The position numbers and the translations under genes were made by a program. A stretch of 64,000 nucleotides of DNA from Sulfurovum sp. (GTDB taxonomy: Bacteria; Campylobacterota; Campylobacteria; Campylobacterales; Sulfurovaceae). The stretch is from positions 10,388 through 74,387 of the forward strand of contig JAGSGJ010000002.1 of the NCBI GenBank assembly GCA_023955225.1, read 5' to 3'. This document shows, piece after piece, positions 23,679 through 32,250 of this stretch. Numbering within the stretch: position 1 is the stretch's first letter; each line of letters begins with the position of its first letter. A model generated the notes under the pieces. The model had not been told where the DNA came from. It worked only from the letters and a program-made list of their open reading frames with translations, and did not search any database.

Positions 23679-24932
23679 ATGAAAACAACCCATTCAAATT
23701 CAAGACGAAACTTTATGAAGTTTGTAGGAGCAAGTTCACTCTTTGCAGTGACTCCTAGTATGGCAGCTGATACCACTACCCCACACATTGTGGTAGTTGG
23801 CGGTGGATTTTCAGGGGCAACCTGTGCAAAGTATCTAAAGATGTGGGGTGGAAGCAGTGTGAATGTAACTGTCATAGAGACAAACCCAACCTATGTATCA
23901 CCTATATTAAGTAACTTGGTTCTTAACGGACAGAAAACAATCTCTGATCTATCATTTACGTATGGAGACCTGAGCAGTAAGTATGCGGTCAATATGATCC
24001 ACAGTACGGTTGATAGTGTCGATCAAACAAATCAAAGCCTTACTTTGGCAAATGGACACAGTGTAAAGTATGACAAATTGGTTCTAGCAGCAGGCATGGA
24101 CTTTATAAAAGTAAATGATTACGATATCACTAAAGTACCTCACGCTTGGAAAGCAGGAGAACAGACCGATCTACTCAAAGAACAAATTGATGCAATGGTT
24201 GATGGAGATACTTTTACCATGACCATTCCAGCTGCACCTTACCGTTGTCCTCCTGGTCCTTATGAAAGAGCATGTGTAGTGGCTGACTATCTCAAAAATG
24301 TTAAAGGGTTTAGCAACTGTAAAATAAATGTGTTAGATGCCAATGCAAAGATAACGGTAGAAGCAGATACTTTTGGTGCAAAATTTGCAGAGTATGGGGT
24401 AGTGTATACACCAAGTACAACAGTTACAGCTGTAGATGACAATACTAAAACCTTAACATACACGGAAAATGACGTATCAAAAACTTTAGATTCAACCGTT
24501 TTAAATGTTATACCAAACCAAAAAGCAGCCTCTATCGTCTTTACAGCAGGCGTCAACTCTGGAAACTGGGCACCTATAAATCCGTTGAGCTATGAATCTG
24601 TAATGGCGAATGGTATTTATATTATCGGTGATTCGCAAGGAACGGGACAACCAAAAGCTGGACACATTGGAAACTCTGAAGCAAAAGTGTGTGCAGATGC
24701 TATTTTAAGAACATTGAATGGTGTTGCATTATATCCTTCACCTAAAACCAATTCAGCTTGTTACAGTCCAACCTCTACAACAGAAGCTTCATGGCTATCA
24801 GGTGTCTTTAAATATGATGCTAATAGCCATAGTATGGTTCTTGCCAATATAGCAGCAGGTGAATCAGACACTAGTAATTATAGTAAAATGTTTTTATGGT
24901 CAGGGAATCTATTTTCTGATACTTTTTCTTAA
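23679..24932 (+). CDS. fccB: Sulfide dehydrogenase (flavocytochrome c) flavoprotein subunit
   Basis: A 417-residue periplasmic flavoprotein oxidising sulfide to sulfur and passing electrons to the cytochrome subunit. A Tat signal with R9-R10 (SRRNFMKF) precedes the FAD fold VVVGGGFSGATCAKYL. Candidate redox cysteines include C190 and C199 in PYRCPPGPYERAC and the Cys of NSACYSP near the C-terminus. FAD-binding KAGHIGNSEAKVCADAIL is present. The region expected to hold the Cys that binds FAD covalently in Allochromatium (ETNPTYVSPILSN) has no Cys, so flavin is probably non-covalent. Forms an operon with the lipoprotein cytochrome upstream. Confidence 0.92.
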   Translation: MKTTHSNSRRNFMKFVGASSLFAVTPSMAADTTTPHIVVVGGGFSGATCAKYLKMWGGSSVNVTVIETNPTYVSPILSNLVLNGQKTISDLSFTYGDLSSKYAVNMIHSTVDSVDQTNQSLTLANGHSVKYDKLVLAAGMDFIKVNDYDITKVPHAWKAGEQTDLLKEQIDAMVDGDTFTMTIPAAPYRCPPGPYERACVVADYLKNVKGFSNCKINVLDANAKITVEADTFGAKFAEYGVVYTPSTTVTAVDDNTKTLTYTENDVSKTLDSTVLNVIPNQKAASIVFTAGVNSGNWAPINPLSYESVMANGIYIIGDSQGTGQPKAGHIGNSEAKVCADAILRTLNGVALYPSPKTNSACYSPTSTTEASWLSGVFKYDANSHSMVLANIAAGESDTSNYSKMFLWSGNLFSDTFS

Positions 24933-24950
24933 TAGGTATTGCTAAAGTTT

Positions 24951-24973
24951 GTAGGATGTATTTGACATCCTGC
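24951..24973. terminator. Stem-loop downstream of fccB
   Basis: Nine-base arms GTAGGATGT and ACATCCTGC (one G-T wobble pair) around the loop ATTTG, 18 bases after the fccB stop codon. No T-run follows on the plus strand, so it may instead stabilise the transcript end. Confidence 0.45.
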
Positions 24974-25120
24974 AAAAATACAACTCTCTTTTAACTTGGA
25001 CTCCACCAACGAATAGTAGCTCGATAATTATTTGAACATTTAATAATAATTTAATTTCTATTTTTTGTCTAGTAAAGATTAAAATTTGAACTAAATGGTT
25101 ATTGATTTAAAAAGACTCTA

Positions 25121-26083
25121 TTAGATTGTTGATAGAGGGGCACATCCGTTTGTTATCTCTTTTTGTGTAGCTTTTATAATGGCCTGTATCTCAATGTCAT
25201 CTGTCACAGCTTTTTTAAGCAATCTTAACGCATCAGTTGATCTGCCTGTACGGCATAGAAGGTCAGCTAGATTGTTCAGTGCTAGAGGATGATGTGGCTT
25301 AAGAGATATAAGATTATGATAGCTCTGTTCTGCCTTAGTGAGTTGATGCGAATGATAATAAGCATTTGCTAATGCAAAAAGGATATCGACATCTTTGGGC
25401 CAACGTTTTAGAGCAGTTTGATAAGCGATAATGGCATCATCCCTCATCCCTGTTTTTTCAAGTTCATATGCAGAACGCAGAAATTTTTTCGGTGAAGCTG
25501 ATGCCGGCAGTTTCCCCGGTGGCAAAAGCACAACTCCCCAATTAGCACTTCGTTTCCACAGTGCAGCAAACGTTTCAACAGCTAATGCTTCATTATGTTG
25601 GTCGGAGAAGTGCATCAAAATGGTTTTCTTTGTCGCATCATATCCTGTTACGGGTGCGTAATGCCAGAGAGGGTACCAAGAGTAGCCACGGTTGACCAAT
25701 ACAATGATTGGATGTTGTTTTTCAAGTTCAGCAAAAAGTGCTTCAAATGTTGGGTTCAAAGGGTAAACGAATAGCCCGTTAGCCCGTGCAGTAGCTACAA
25801 GTTCTACTTGTAGCGTACCACCTTTTTTTGGTATCAATGTACGTGCATCCACTTCATTCTGCGATAAACGGGGTACATAAGATGTTCTTGATTGCCAATA
25901 CAAGGAGAGCATCTCAATTGATGTTGAAGCACATAAGTTAGAGCGCGGAGAGACAAAAGGGACTTTGATATTTGACGAAGTATCATACTTGCCTAAAGGC
26001 AGAGGGTCTTTAGGTGTACAACCGCTCAGTATGATTAAAGTACATAGTGCACATAGTATTGAGCTATGGTAGTTAATACTCAC
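25121..26083 (-). CDS. PA2778-family cysteine peptidase lipoprotein with TPR repeats
   Basis: A 320-residue lipoprotein (lipobox ILSGC) with a C39-like papain-fold domain and C-terminal tetratricopeptide repeats. The likely catalytic Cys is in RSNLCASTSIEMLSLY and the His in LWHYAPVTGYD. TPR-like helices span about residues 205-300 (AYQTALKRWPKDVDILFALANAYY). The GTG start overlaps the end of the upstream gene region (TAATGTG) and gives a compact signal peptide; the open frame continues to a TTG at 26128, inside the upstream gene. Paired with a PA2779-like gene, as in other proteobacteria. Function in this family is uncertain. Confidence 0.75.
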   Translation of the reverse strand: MSINYHSSILCALCTLIILSGCTPKDPLPLGKYDTSSNIKVPFVSPRSNLCASTSIEMLSLYWQSRTSYVPRLSQNEVDARTLIPKKGGTLQVELVATARANGLFVYPLNPTFEALFAELEKQHPIIVLVNRGYSWYPLWHYAPVTGYDATKKTILMHFSDQHNEALAVETFAALWKRSANWGVVLLPPGKLPASASPKKFLRSAYELEKTGMRDDAIIAYQTALKRWPKDVDILFALANAYYHSHQLTKAEQSYHNLISLKPHHPLALNNLADLLCRTGRSTDALRLLKKAVTDDIEIQAIIKATQKEITNGCAPLSTI

Positions 26084-26084
26084 A

Positions 26085-26474
26085 TTAACGGATAGTTCGG
26101 GTAAAACCAAACACTTTTGTAAATCCAAGAATATCAGTGATCAGTAAGACTACAAAAACAAAAACAGCAGCACCAACTATCGAACCGATCGCACCACTAC
26201 CCGCTGGCAATGTTTCTATCTCATTAGCGATTTGTGATGCTTCTTCATCCGTCATTGAAGCAACTCTTGCTTCAATCATTTTTGGATCAACATCCATCTG
26301 TCCCAATATTTTTCTTACATCTTCACGAGCAGTAAATTGAATGACTTTGTCTTTTGCAGATATTGTTACAGGTTGTTGAAAAAGTGCTTCTGTCGAAGCT
26401 ATTTGTGCCCATGATGTCTGAGTAAAAAGTGTTATGCTTAAAATAAGTGATAAAACCAGTTTTGAAATGTTCAT
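26085..26474 (-). CDS. PA2779-family small membrane protein
   Basis: A 129-residue protein with signal peptide (about 1-23, ending SWA) and a C-terminal hydrophobic helix (about 95-118, GSIVGAAVFVFVVLLITDILG). The middle region is short and acidic and contains the family pattern REDVRKILGQMDVDP and MTDEEASQIANEIETLPAG. AGGA lies five bases upstream of the ATG. The stop codon is followed at once by the PA2778-like gene, a pairing known from other bacteria that indicates a joint function, possibly a peptidase and its membrane partner. The molecular role is not established. Confidence 0.78.
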   Translation of the reverse strand: MNISKLVLSLILSITLFTQTSWAQIASTEALFQQPVTISAKDKVIQFTAREDVRKILGQMDVDPKMIEARVASMTDEEASQIANEIETLPAGSGAIGSIVGAAVFVFVVLLITDILGFTKVFGFTRTIR

Positions 26475-26488
26475 AGTAATCCTATTTA

Positions 26489-26602
26489 TTAATTCTGATC
26501 TCTTCTTTTCCAGATGAGTATCTCTGTTAAAGATTTTAATTGTCTTAAGGTTAAAGGCTCCTTAACACTTTGAATCCTCTGTAAGTAATTCAACTGTTTC
26601 AT
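26489..26602 (-). CDS. Possible 37-residue leader ORF
   Basis: Short frame starting MKQLNYLQRIQSVK and ending WKRRDQN, 14 bases upstream of the PA2779-like gene on the same strand. It is basic and partly amphipathic. There is no good ribosome site and nothing recognisable, so it may be a chance frame; position alone makes it worth listing. Confidence 0.25.
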   Translation of the reverse strand: MKQLNYLQRIQSVKEPLTLRQLKSLTEILIWKRRDQN

Positions 26603-26742
26603 ATGGAATGAGATTAACAAAAATGATACTTTTTTTATCCATATATATTTATTTCCAAAAGCTTATAAAATATATAATTTTATGAAGCCAACGGATAGTA
26701 GCTTTATGTTAGAATAATCTAATTTTTTAAGAACGGTGAAAC

Positions 26743-27474
26743 ATGGCATCTAAAGAGATACGCTACAAAGAACAGACTTTTAAACTCGCTTATGAGTTAG
26801 TGAATCCTGCACAAGATGAGGTACTTCTTGTACTCCACGGATGGGGAAGCAGCAAAGAGATTATGAAACAAGCTTTTGGAAACACATTGCCTGATTACAA
26901 ACATATCTACTTAGATATGCCAGGTTTTGGAAAAAGCACCAATGAGATGATCCTGACTACTGTAGATTATGCAAATATCGTACAACTTTTTTTAGATGCC
27001 TTAGGTGTTACGGTTAGCATCGCTATGGGACACTCTTTTGGCGGAAAAGTCTCTACACTGTTGCACACCCCTTGTTTGGTACTTCTCTCTTCTGCCGGTA
27101 TAGTGACAGTGAAGCCTTGGTCTGTGAAGGTGAAGATAGCGACATTTAAACTTCTTAAACCTTTAGGTATGAAGAAGATACGTGAACTTTTTGTCGCTCC
27201 TGATGCACAGGGGATGAGCCATGAGATGTATGAGACCTTTAAAAATGTAGTGGATGAGGACTTTGAAGCCGAGTTTGCCGAAAGTAAAAGTAAAGCCCTC
27301 TGTTTTTGGGGGAAAGAAGACACTGCCACACCACTTTATACAGGGGAGAAGATAGCTGGACTCATAGAAAACAGTATGTTCTACCCGCTAGATGGAGACC
27401 ACTTCTTCTTTTTGACACATAAAGATTTTATCGCTAAAGCGATCACTGAACACTGTAAGGATATAACGAAATGA
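26743..27474 (+). CDS. Alpha/beta hydrolase
   Basis: A 243-residue cytosolic hydrolase. The oxyanion region reads LHGWGSSKE, the nucleophile is S98 in GHSFGG, and the catalytic His is in LDGDHFFF near the C-terminus. The stop overlaps the murF start by four bases (ATGA), so the two are translationally coupled. The same hydrolase-murF arrangement is known in Helicobacter, where the hydrolase is annotated by homology only. The substrate is not known; involvement in cell-wall metabolism is a guess from the operon. Confidence 0.85.
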   Translation: MASKEIRYKEQTFKLAYELVNPAQDEVLLVLHGWGSSKEIMKQAFGNTLPDYKHIYLDMPGFGKSTNEMILTTVDYANIVQLFLDALGVTVSIAMGHSFGGKVSTLLHTPCLVLLSSAGIVTVKPWSVKVKIATFKLLKPLGMKKIRELFVAPDAQGMSHEMYETFKNVVDEDFEAEFAESKSKALCFWGKEDTATPLYTGEKIAGLIENSMFYPLDGDHFFFLTHKDFIAKAITEHCKDITK

Positions 27475-28925
27475 TATTATTAAACTCCATTTTTTACGCA
27501 CTTTTTATTTTAGCCATAGGCTACTATTTCATTACGAATTTACAGTGGTACAGCTACAAGTTAAACCGTGTACTTTTTCACCATACTAAAACTTGGTGGC
27601 ACTTTGTCTATTTCTTGGTACCGTTTGCACTTTATGCTTTTGTGGATGGTATGGGTGAGTATGGCTTTGTCGTTGTCATTGCTTATTTGGTGTTACTGTT
27701 TCAGTGGTATAGAGGACTTGACAAACCTTTGGTGTTTACAGGAAGGGTCAAACGTTTCTTTACAGCGCTTATACTTTTTTCTCTTTTCATTGCTGTAGTG
27801 TTTAAACATTTTGCTGTAGTGTTGCCACTCTTTTTCGCCTACTTTGTCTCTATGTTCATTGAAAAGATGCTCTTTAACGGCTTTAAAGTAAAGGCACAAA
27901 AGAAGATAGAAGCGATGGAAAACCTTATAGTAGTGGGAATTACGGCAAGCTATGGGAAGACAAGTATCAAAAACTATATAGAACATTTACTCAAAGCCAA
28001 GTACAAAACCTACGCGACACCTCGTTCTGTCAACACACTTGGCGGTGTGATGAAAGATGTCAATGATGATCTGCCTGCTGACACGGAAGTTTATGTTGTT
28101 GAGATGGGTGCAAGAGGTGAGGGTGATATCGCTGAGATCAGTACTTTTGTAAACCCTCATTATGTGATTGTAGGGAAGATAGGCCCTGCACATATAGAGT
28201 ATTTTAAGACCATAGAAAATATTCGTAACACAAAGATGGAGATACTCAAAACGGAAAGACTCAAAGAAGCATGGATACATGAAAGTGCCAGAGTGAAACC
28301 AGAATCAAACGTGCATACATTTGGAAGTAAAGAGAATATGGACATACGTACCATAGAAGCTGCTCCGGAGTATGTCATAGAAAATGTCGAAGCAACACTG
28401 GACAGTACAAGCTTTACGCTTGATGGTGTAGCATACTCTGCAAGTATCTTAGGTGCATTTAACGCTATGAACTTAGCAGCAGCTGTACTTGTGGCAAAAG
28501 AGCTTGGACTCAGTGATGAGCAGATACAAGAGGGCCTTTCTACACTTAAAGCTGTAGACCATAGACTGCAACGCATCGATGCAGGTGGGAAAGTGATACT
28601 CGATGACAGCTTCAACGGAAACATCGATGGGATGATGGCTTCATTTGATCTGGCAACTACATACGAAGGGCGTAAAGTGGTCATCACTCCAGGCCTGGTT
28701 GAAGTAGATGACGAACTGAATATTCAAGTTGCACAGAGAGCCAATGAAGTGTTTGATGTCGTGGTTGTGACAGGAGATTTGAACTATGCAATCTTTAAAG
28801 ATCATGTAGAGGCAGACAAGTTGGTAAAACTTGCTACCAAAGGTGAGATGGAAGCGATGCTTGTAGAACAAACACGTCCCGGAGATCTGATACTCTTTGC
28901 AAACGATGCTCCGAGTTTTGTCTAG
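27471..28925 (+). CDS. murF: MurF: UDP-MurNAc-tripeptide D-alanyl-D-alanine ligase
   Basis: A Mur-ligase of 484 residues adding D-Ala-D-Ala to the peptidoglycan precursor. The ATP loop GITASYGKTS is at 156-165. The central domain continues with TPRSVNTLGGVMKDV and VEMGARGEGDIAEI, and the C-terminal domain with LDDSFNGNIDGM. Unlike the soluble Escherichia coli enzyme, the first 140 residues contain four or five hydrophobic segments, so the enzyme is probably membrane-anchored, as in related Campylobacterota. It starts inside the hydrolase stop codon. The end (NDAPSFV) is convergent with the META gene, eight bases away. Confidence 0.88.
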   Translation: MILLNSIFYALFILAIGYYFITNLQWYSYKLNRVLFHHTKTWWHFVYFLVPFALYAFVDGMGEYGFVVVIAYLVLLFQWYRGLDKPLVFTGRVKRFFTALILFSLFIAVVFKHFAVVLPLFFAYFVSMFIEKMLFNGFKVKAQKKIEAMENLIVVGITASYGKTSIKNYIEHLLKAKYKTYATPRSVNTLGGVMKDVNDDLPADTEVYVVEMGARGEGDIAEISTFVNPHYVIVGKIGPAHIEYFKTIENIRNTKMEILKTERLKEAWIHESARVKPESNVHTFGSKENMDIRTIEAAPEYVIENVEATLDSTSFTLDGVAYSASILGAFNAMNLAAAVLVAKELGLSDEQIQEGLSTLKAVDHRLQRIDAGGKVILDDSFNGNIDGMMASFDLATTYEGRKVVITPGLVEVDDELNIQVAQRANEVFDVVVVTGDLNYAIFKDHVEADKLVKLATKGEMEAMLVEQTRPGDLILFANDAPSFV

Positions 28926-28933
28926 CTATATGA

Positions 28934-29365
28934 TTAAGAACTCATCCATTTAAAAAAGAGTTCATGCTTTGAACTCTTGACAAGGATACCCTCTACACCA
29001 TTTTGAGTCGCTTTAGTGACAGTAAATCCTTCTTTTACCGTTTTATGCAACCTTTTTCTCACATAGCTGTGTACAGACTGTCTACAACCCATTCTTGTGG
29101 CTGCAAGTTTTGTAGACTTAAGAGTTTCATTGTTTGTTTTTAATTCACTTGACATACGATTACACCCATCAAAGCCATTTAATTTCATATTTTTGGCATC
29201 AAAGTCTAAAATGGCTCTGGCTTTTCGTACATCTTTCCCATCCATAGTACGTAAGTGCCAGTTCCCATGAAGATCGTCAAGGTCTATACTCTTCGTTTGC
29301 GCTGACATATAAGTGGTACATAATGATACCAATAGAGTAACCATAAGTGTTTTTTTATAAAGCAT
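28934..29365 (-). CDS. META-domain (HslJ-like) exported protein
   Basis: A 143-residue protein with a signal peptide (about 1-22, ending YMSAQ) and one META/DUF306 domain. Family features are GNWHLRTMDGKDV, FDAKNMKLNGFDGCNRMS and the paired Cys (GC in FDGCNR and MGCRQS) that may form a disulfide. HslJ-like proteins are linked to heat shock and novobiocin resistance in Escherichia coli, but the biochemical role is unknown. It is convergent with murF and divergent from the lysozyme-like gene, so it probably has its own promoter. Confidence 0.8.
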   Translation of the reverse strand: MLYKKTLMVTLLVSLCTTYMSAQTKSIDLDDLHGNWHLRTMDGKDVRKARAILDFDAKNMKLNGFDGCNRMSSELKTNNETLKSTKLAATRMGCRQSVHSYVRKRLHKTVKEGFTVTKATQNGVEGILVKSSKHELFFKWMSS

Positions 29366-29429
29366 ATAAAACTCCCCATATTATATAGTATAATGGGAAT
29401 ATTACATTTAAATGATTAATGGAGTATGT

Positions 29430-30224
29430 ATGAGAGTAATTTTATTTATTGTTTTAGCAGTATCGACACTTTTCGCTACAGATATCAAGCTTACGGAGAA
29501 ACAGGCTAACTTCATTGCACAAAAAGTATGGCAGAATGAAGGTGCAGGACTTGACAAGTATCTGGTTCACTGGAATGATGGCGAAGACTTTGCTTCTGTG
29601 GGTATAGGACACTTCATTTGGTTCTCTGAAGGACATACAGAACGTTTTAGAGAAGTCTTTCCTATGGTGTTGGCTTCTATGGAAGAGAAGGGTGTAGAGA
29701 TGCCAGGTTGGCTCAACTCCAAAACACCACTGCCCTGGAATAGTAAAGAAGCATTTTACAAAGAGAAGAAGGCAAAAAGCAAAAAGCACACAGAGTTGTT
29801 TGCTTTTCTCAAAGCAACCATGCCGGAACAGGCCACTTTTATGGCACAGCGTTTAAGTGCTGCCTTGCCTCAAATGTTAGAGACCATAGAAGAACCTGAA
29901 AAAAAAGAACGCATCAAACAGCGTTTTTATGAAGTGATGCATAACAAAGATGGTTCAGTCAACGAAAGAGGACTTTATGTGCTTCTTGATTACACCAATT
30001 TTAAAGGTGAAGGCACACTCAAGAGTGAACGCTACAACGGTCAGGGCTGGGGACTGCTTCAAGTACTTGAACACATGAATCCAAAAGAAACAAACAAACA
30101 AAAAGCTTTTGCTGAGTCAGCCAAAACGATGTTAAGCAGACGTATTAAAAATTCTCCTCCTACACGTGGGGAAGAGCGTTGGAGAAAAGGGTGGAATGTT
30201 CGCCTGGAGACGTATTGGAAATAG
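29430..30224 (+). CDS. Exported lysozyme-like protein
   Basis: A 264-residue protein with a signal peptide (MRVILFIVLAVSTLFA). The early part KVWQNEGAGLDKYLVHWNDGEDFASVGIGHFIW has the layout of phage-type lysozymes: a Glu in a helix, an Asp-rich turn and a TxGxGH-like strand. This suggests peptidoglycan hydrolysis in the periplasm, which is inference. The remainder is helical and charged and ends with a conserved-looking TRGEERWRKGW motif. The ATG at 29430 has GGAG six bases upstream; an earlier in-frame ATG (29412) does not. No phage genes lie nearby. Confidence 0.7.
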   Translation: MRVILFIVLAVSTLFATDIKLTEKQANFIAQKVWQNEGAGLDKYLVHWNDGEDFASVGIGHFIWFSEGHTERFREVFPMVLASMEEKGVEMPGWLNSKTPLPWNSKEAFYKEKKAKSKKHTELFAFLKATMPEQATFMAQRLSAALPQMLETIEEPEKKERIKQRFYEVMHNKDGSVNERGLYVLLDYTNFKGEGTLKSERYNGQGWGLLQVLEHMNPKETNKQKAFAESAKTMLSRRIKNSPPTRGEERWRKGWNVRLETYWK

Positions 30225-30235
30225 AGGTGCCCAGT

Positions 30236-31642
30236 TTAGAGATTGAAGGCATGATCCTTGAACTTGTGCAGCTTTTTCTTGGCTTGAATCATCAATTTTT
30301 CTTCGCTCTTTATGGTCTTCTTTAGCAGTCTTTGTTCAAGTTCCTCACTGTCAGAGATACGCTTTTTATTGGATGTAAAATAGTTATGCAGCAGTTTCGT
30401 CTGATTGACGGTATCGTTAAAATCACCAAGTAATGTCTGTAGTTTTTTACCTTTTTCTATCATCTTCTCGATCTTTTTCTCACCAAAAATATATTGGAAC
30501 TCCTCTAACAGATAACGAAGTTTTTTCATCGAGATCCTGATCTTATGGAGTTTCTTTTCGTCAAAATCCTTTTCTAAAGCATCGATCTTTTTAATGATAT
30601 TGAGATGTAGCTTCTGGATGACCTGTTTAGCGATATCTTCAATATTACCAATGTTATTATCAGAAGTGAGAAGGGTTTCTTTTTTTAATGCATTTTGATA
30701 AGAGCAAAAGAAATCTTCAAATGTTTTGCCTTTTAACATCTTTTCTATCTTTTGCTGTTCCTGTTCACGTTGTTCTCTAATGTCCTCTTGGATCATGTCA
30801 TGATCTTTATCTACTTGTTTTAATCGTTCTTTAATGACATCGAGATCACGTTTTTGGTTTGTTTGTGTTGCAAAGTAATCTAGGTTTTCATTATAATATG
30901 TGTAATTTTTTTTGGAAAAAAGAAAGTCAAACTCTTTTAAAAAAGCTCTTGATTTTCTGATGTTAATCCTGAACTGGTGAAGATCTTCCTCATCATCATG
31001 TAGAATGATATGTTCTTTGTAAAAGAGTATAGAAAGAGAAAACTTGTATAAGATGACACGAAGTGCATCGAGGGGTGAGAGATTGGAAATGAAATAGGCA
31101 TCAAGCTCTTCTCTGTTCTTTCTATCAAGTTCTGCAAAGATGGTATCGAGATCCGAAGCTGCCTGGGGTCGTCCCTGTAAAACCATGTTCTTATTTTTGA
31201 AGGCTTCATCAAAGCTAACATCTCTAATGACATGTCTTTTAAGTATCTTGGGAAGCTTGAACGCTTCAAAGGCTTTCATACTGGGGAACTCTATTTCAAG
31301 TATATAAAGACCTTTGAGACCCTTTTTAAATACATCTATGGAATACTCTTTACCTTTATAATCGAACATATATCTATTTTTTCGTATAGGCTCTTTGATG
31401 CGGTGTTCAAGATTCTTTTGAAATTTCTTTTTAGATATCTCTACTTCTTTTTCCTCTCTTGAAGCACCGGTACCATGCTTAACGGTTTTAAAATAACGAT
31501 CATTCATCTGTCTATATCGTACACCTTTAAGGGGTGTAATGGTTGTATAAAACTGGGTGATCTTATGTTTATTCAGAGCATATTTATCGATAAGAGAGAG
31601 GATGGAGTCTTTAAGCAGGTACTTTCTTTCTATCTCTTTCAC
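30236..31642 (-). CDS. CYTH-CHAD domain protein
   Basis: A 468-residue cytosolic protein. The N-terminal CYTH (triphosphate tunnel) domain has the ExExK signature EIERK at residues 3-7 and alternating charged strands to about residue 155. The C-terminal CHAD domain (about 185-460) is helical with conserved His and basic residues (HQFRINIRKSRAFLKEF, LHKIRISMKKLRYLLEEF). CYTH enzymes hydrolyse inorganic triphosphate or related compounds, and CHAD domains bind polyphosphate, so a role in polyphosphate metabolism is likely. Convergent with the lysozyme-like gene, 11 bases apart. Confidence 0.88.
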   Translation of the reverse strand: MKEIERKYLLKDSILSLIDKYALNKHKITQFYTTITPLKGVRYRQMNDRYFKTVKHGTGASREEKEVEISKKKFQKNLEHRIKEPIRKNRYMFDYKGKEYSIDVFKKGLKGLYILEIEFPSMKAFEAFKLPKILKRHVIRDVSFDEAFKNKNMVLQGRPQAASDLDTIFAELDRKNREELDAYFISNLSPLDALRVILYKFSLSILFYKEHIILHDDEEDLHQFRINIRKSRAFLKEFDFLFSKKNYTYYNENLDYFATQTNQKRDLDVIKERLKQVDKDHDMIQEDIREQREQEQQKIEKMLKGKTFEDFFCSYQNALKKETLLTSDNNIGNIEDIAKQVIQKLHLNIIKKIDALEKDFDEKKLHKIRISMKKLRYLLEEFQYIFGEKKIEKMIEKGKKLQTLLGDFNDTVNQTKLLHNYFTSNKKRISDSEELEQRLLKKTIKSEEKLMIQAKKKLHKFKDHAFNL

Positions 31643-31813
31643 GTTTTCTCCTACTATAAAAATTTATATATCAGTAAAAATATTTTTATTATAACATGTC
31701 TAGATGACTTGTGAGTGCTAGAAAAAGTGATGACCTTAAGTTCTATAGACAAAGATAAGAAATAAGATATGGAAGTATAGGAAACGACACTGGCAGAAAT
31801 GAAAAGATATTAA

Positions 31814-31836
31814 AAGGGCTTGCTGAGTAAGCCCTT
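31814..31836 (-). terminator. Rho-independent terminator AAGGGCTT-N7-AAGCCCTT
   Basis: Perfect eight-base GC-containing stem, loop of seven, located five bases after the stop codon of the minus-strand gene at 31842. In the minus-strand direction it is followed by a T-rich stretch (TTTAATATCTTTTC), fitting a terminator. Confidence 0.8.
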
Positions 31837-31841
31837 ATAGA

Positions 31842-32105
31842 TCACTTTTTTAATTTAAAAACAGAAGGGTCTTCAACCCCTATAAATAAATTATAAGCAG
31901 GACCATGCTCTCCCGAGATTTCATATTCATATTTACAATCTAAGTCCAGATTTTTTGCATATGATTCTATAAGATCAACTACATCTTTGCTTTTTGTAAT
32001 GATTTTCAGAACTTTATCACCTTCATATCCTAAAAAACTTTCAATATAATCTATGTCAAGTTCAATCGCGTACTTAATAACACTCTTCATATTCGTTTGT
32101 AACAT
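31842..32105 (-). CDS. Hypothetical small protein, 87 residues
   Basis: Short acidic protein, likely cytosolic, starting MLQTNMKSVIKYAIELDIDY. The ATG has AAAAGGAA seven bases upstream, and a good terminator follows the stop codon, so it appears to be a single-gene transcription unit. It alternates helix and strand like a small alpha/beta fold (IESFLGYEGDKVLKIITKSKDVVDLIESYAK), without Cys clusters, membrane segments or known DNA-binding motifs. No family is recognised. Confidence 0.7.
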   Translation of the reverse strand: MLQTNMKSVIKYAIELDIDYIESFLGYEGDKVLKIITKSKDVVDLIESYAKNLDLDCKYEYEISGEHGPAYNLFIGVEDPSVFKLKK

Positions 32106-32250
32106 AAAATTCCTTTTCTATAAATTGTATCATAATTTATTTGATATACATTTTCCTTTAGAGAGTGAGGAAAAGAGCTAGGTTAAGACAAGCAATCCCT
32201 CATCACAAAAAAGATAAAATTTAAAAAATATATGAAAAAGAGAACATAGC

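Noticed and set aside
31680..31800. Small gene between the CYTH-CHAD protein and the 87-residue protein
   Set aside because: Only very short frames without ribosome sites were found.
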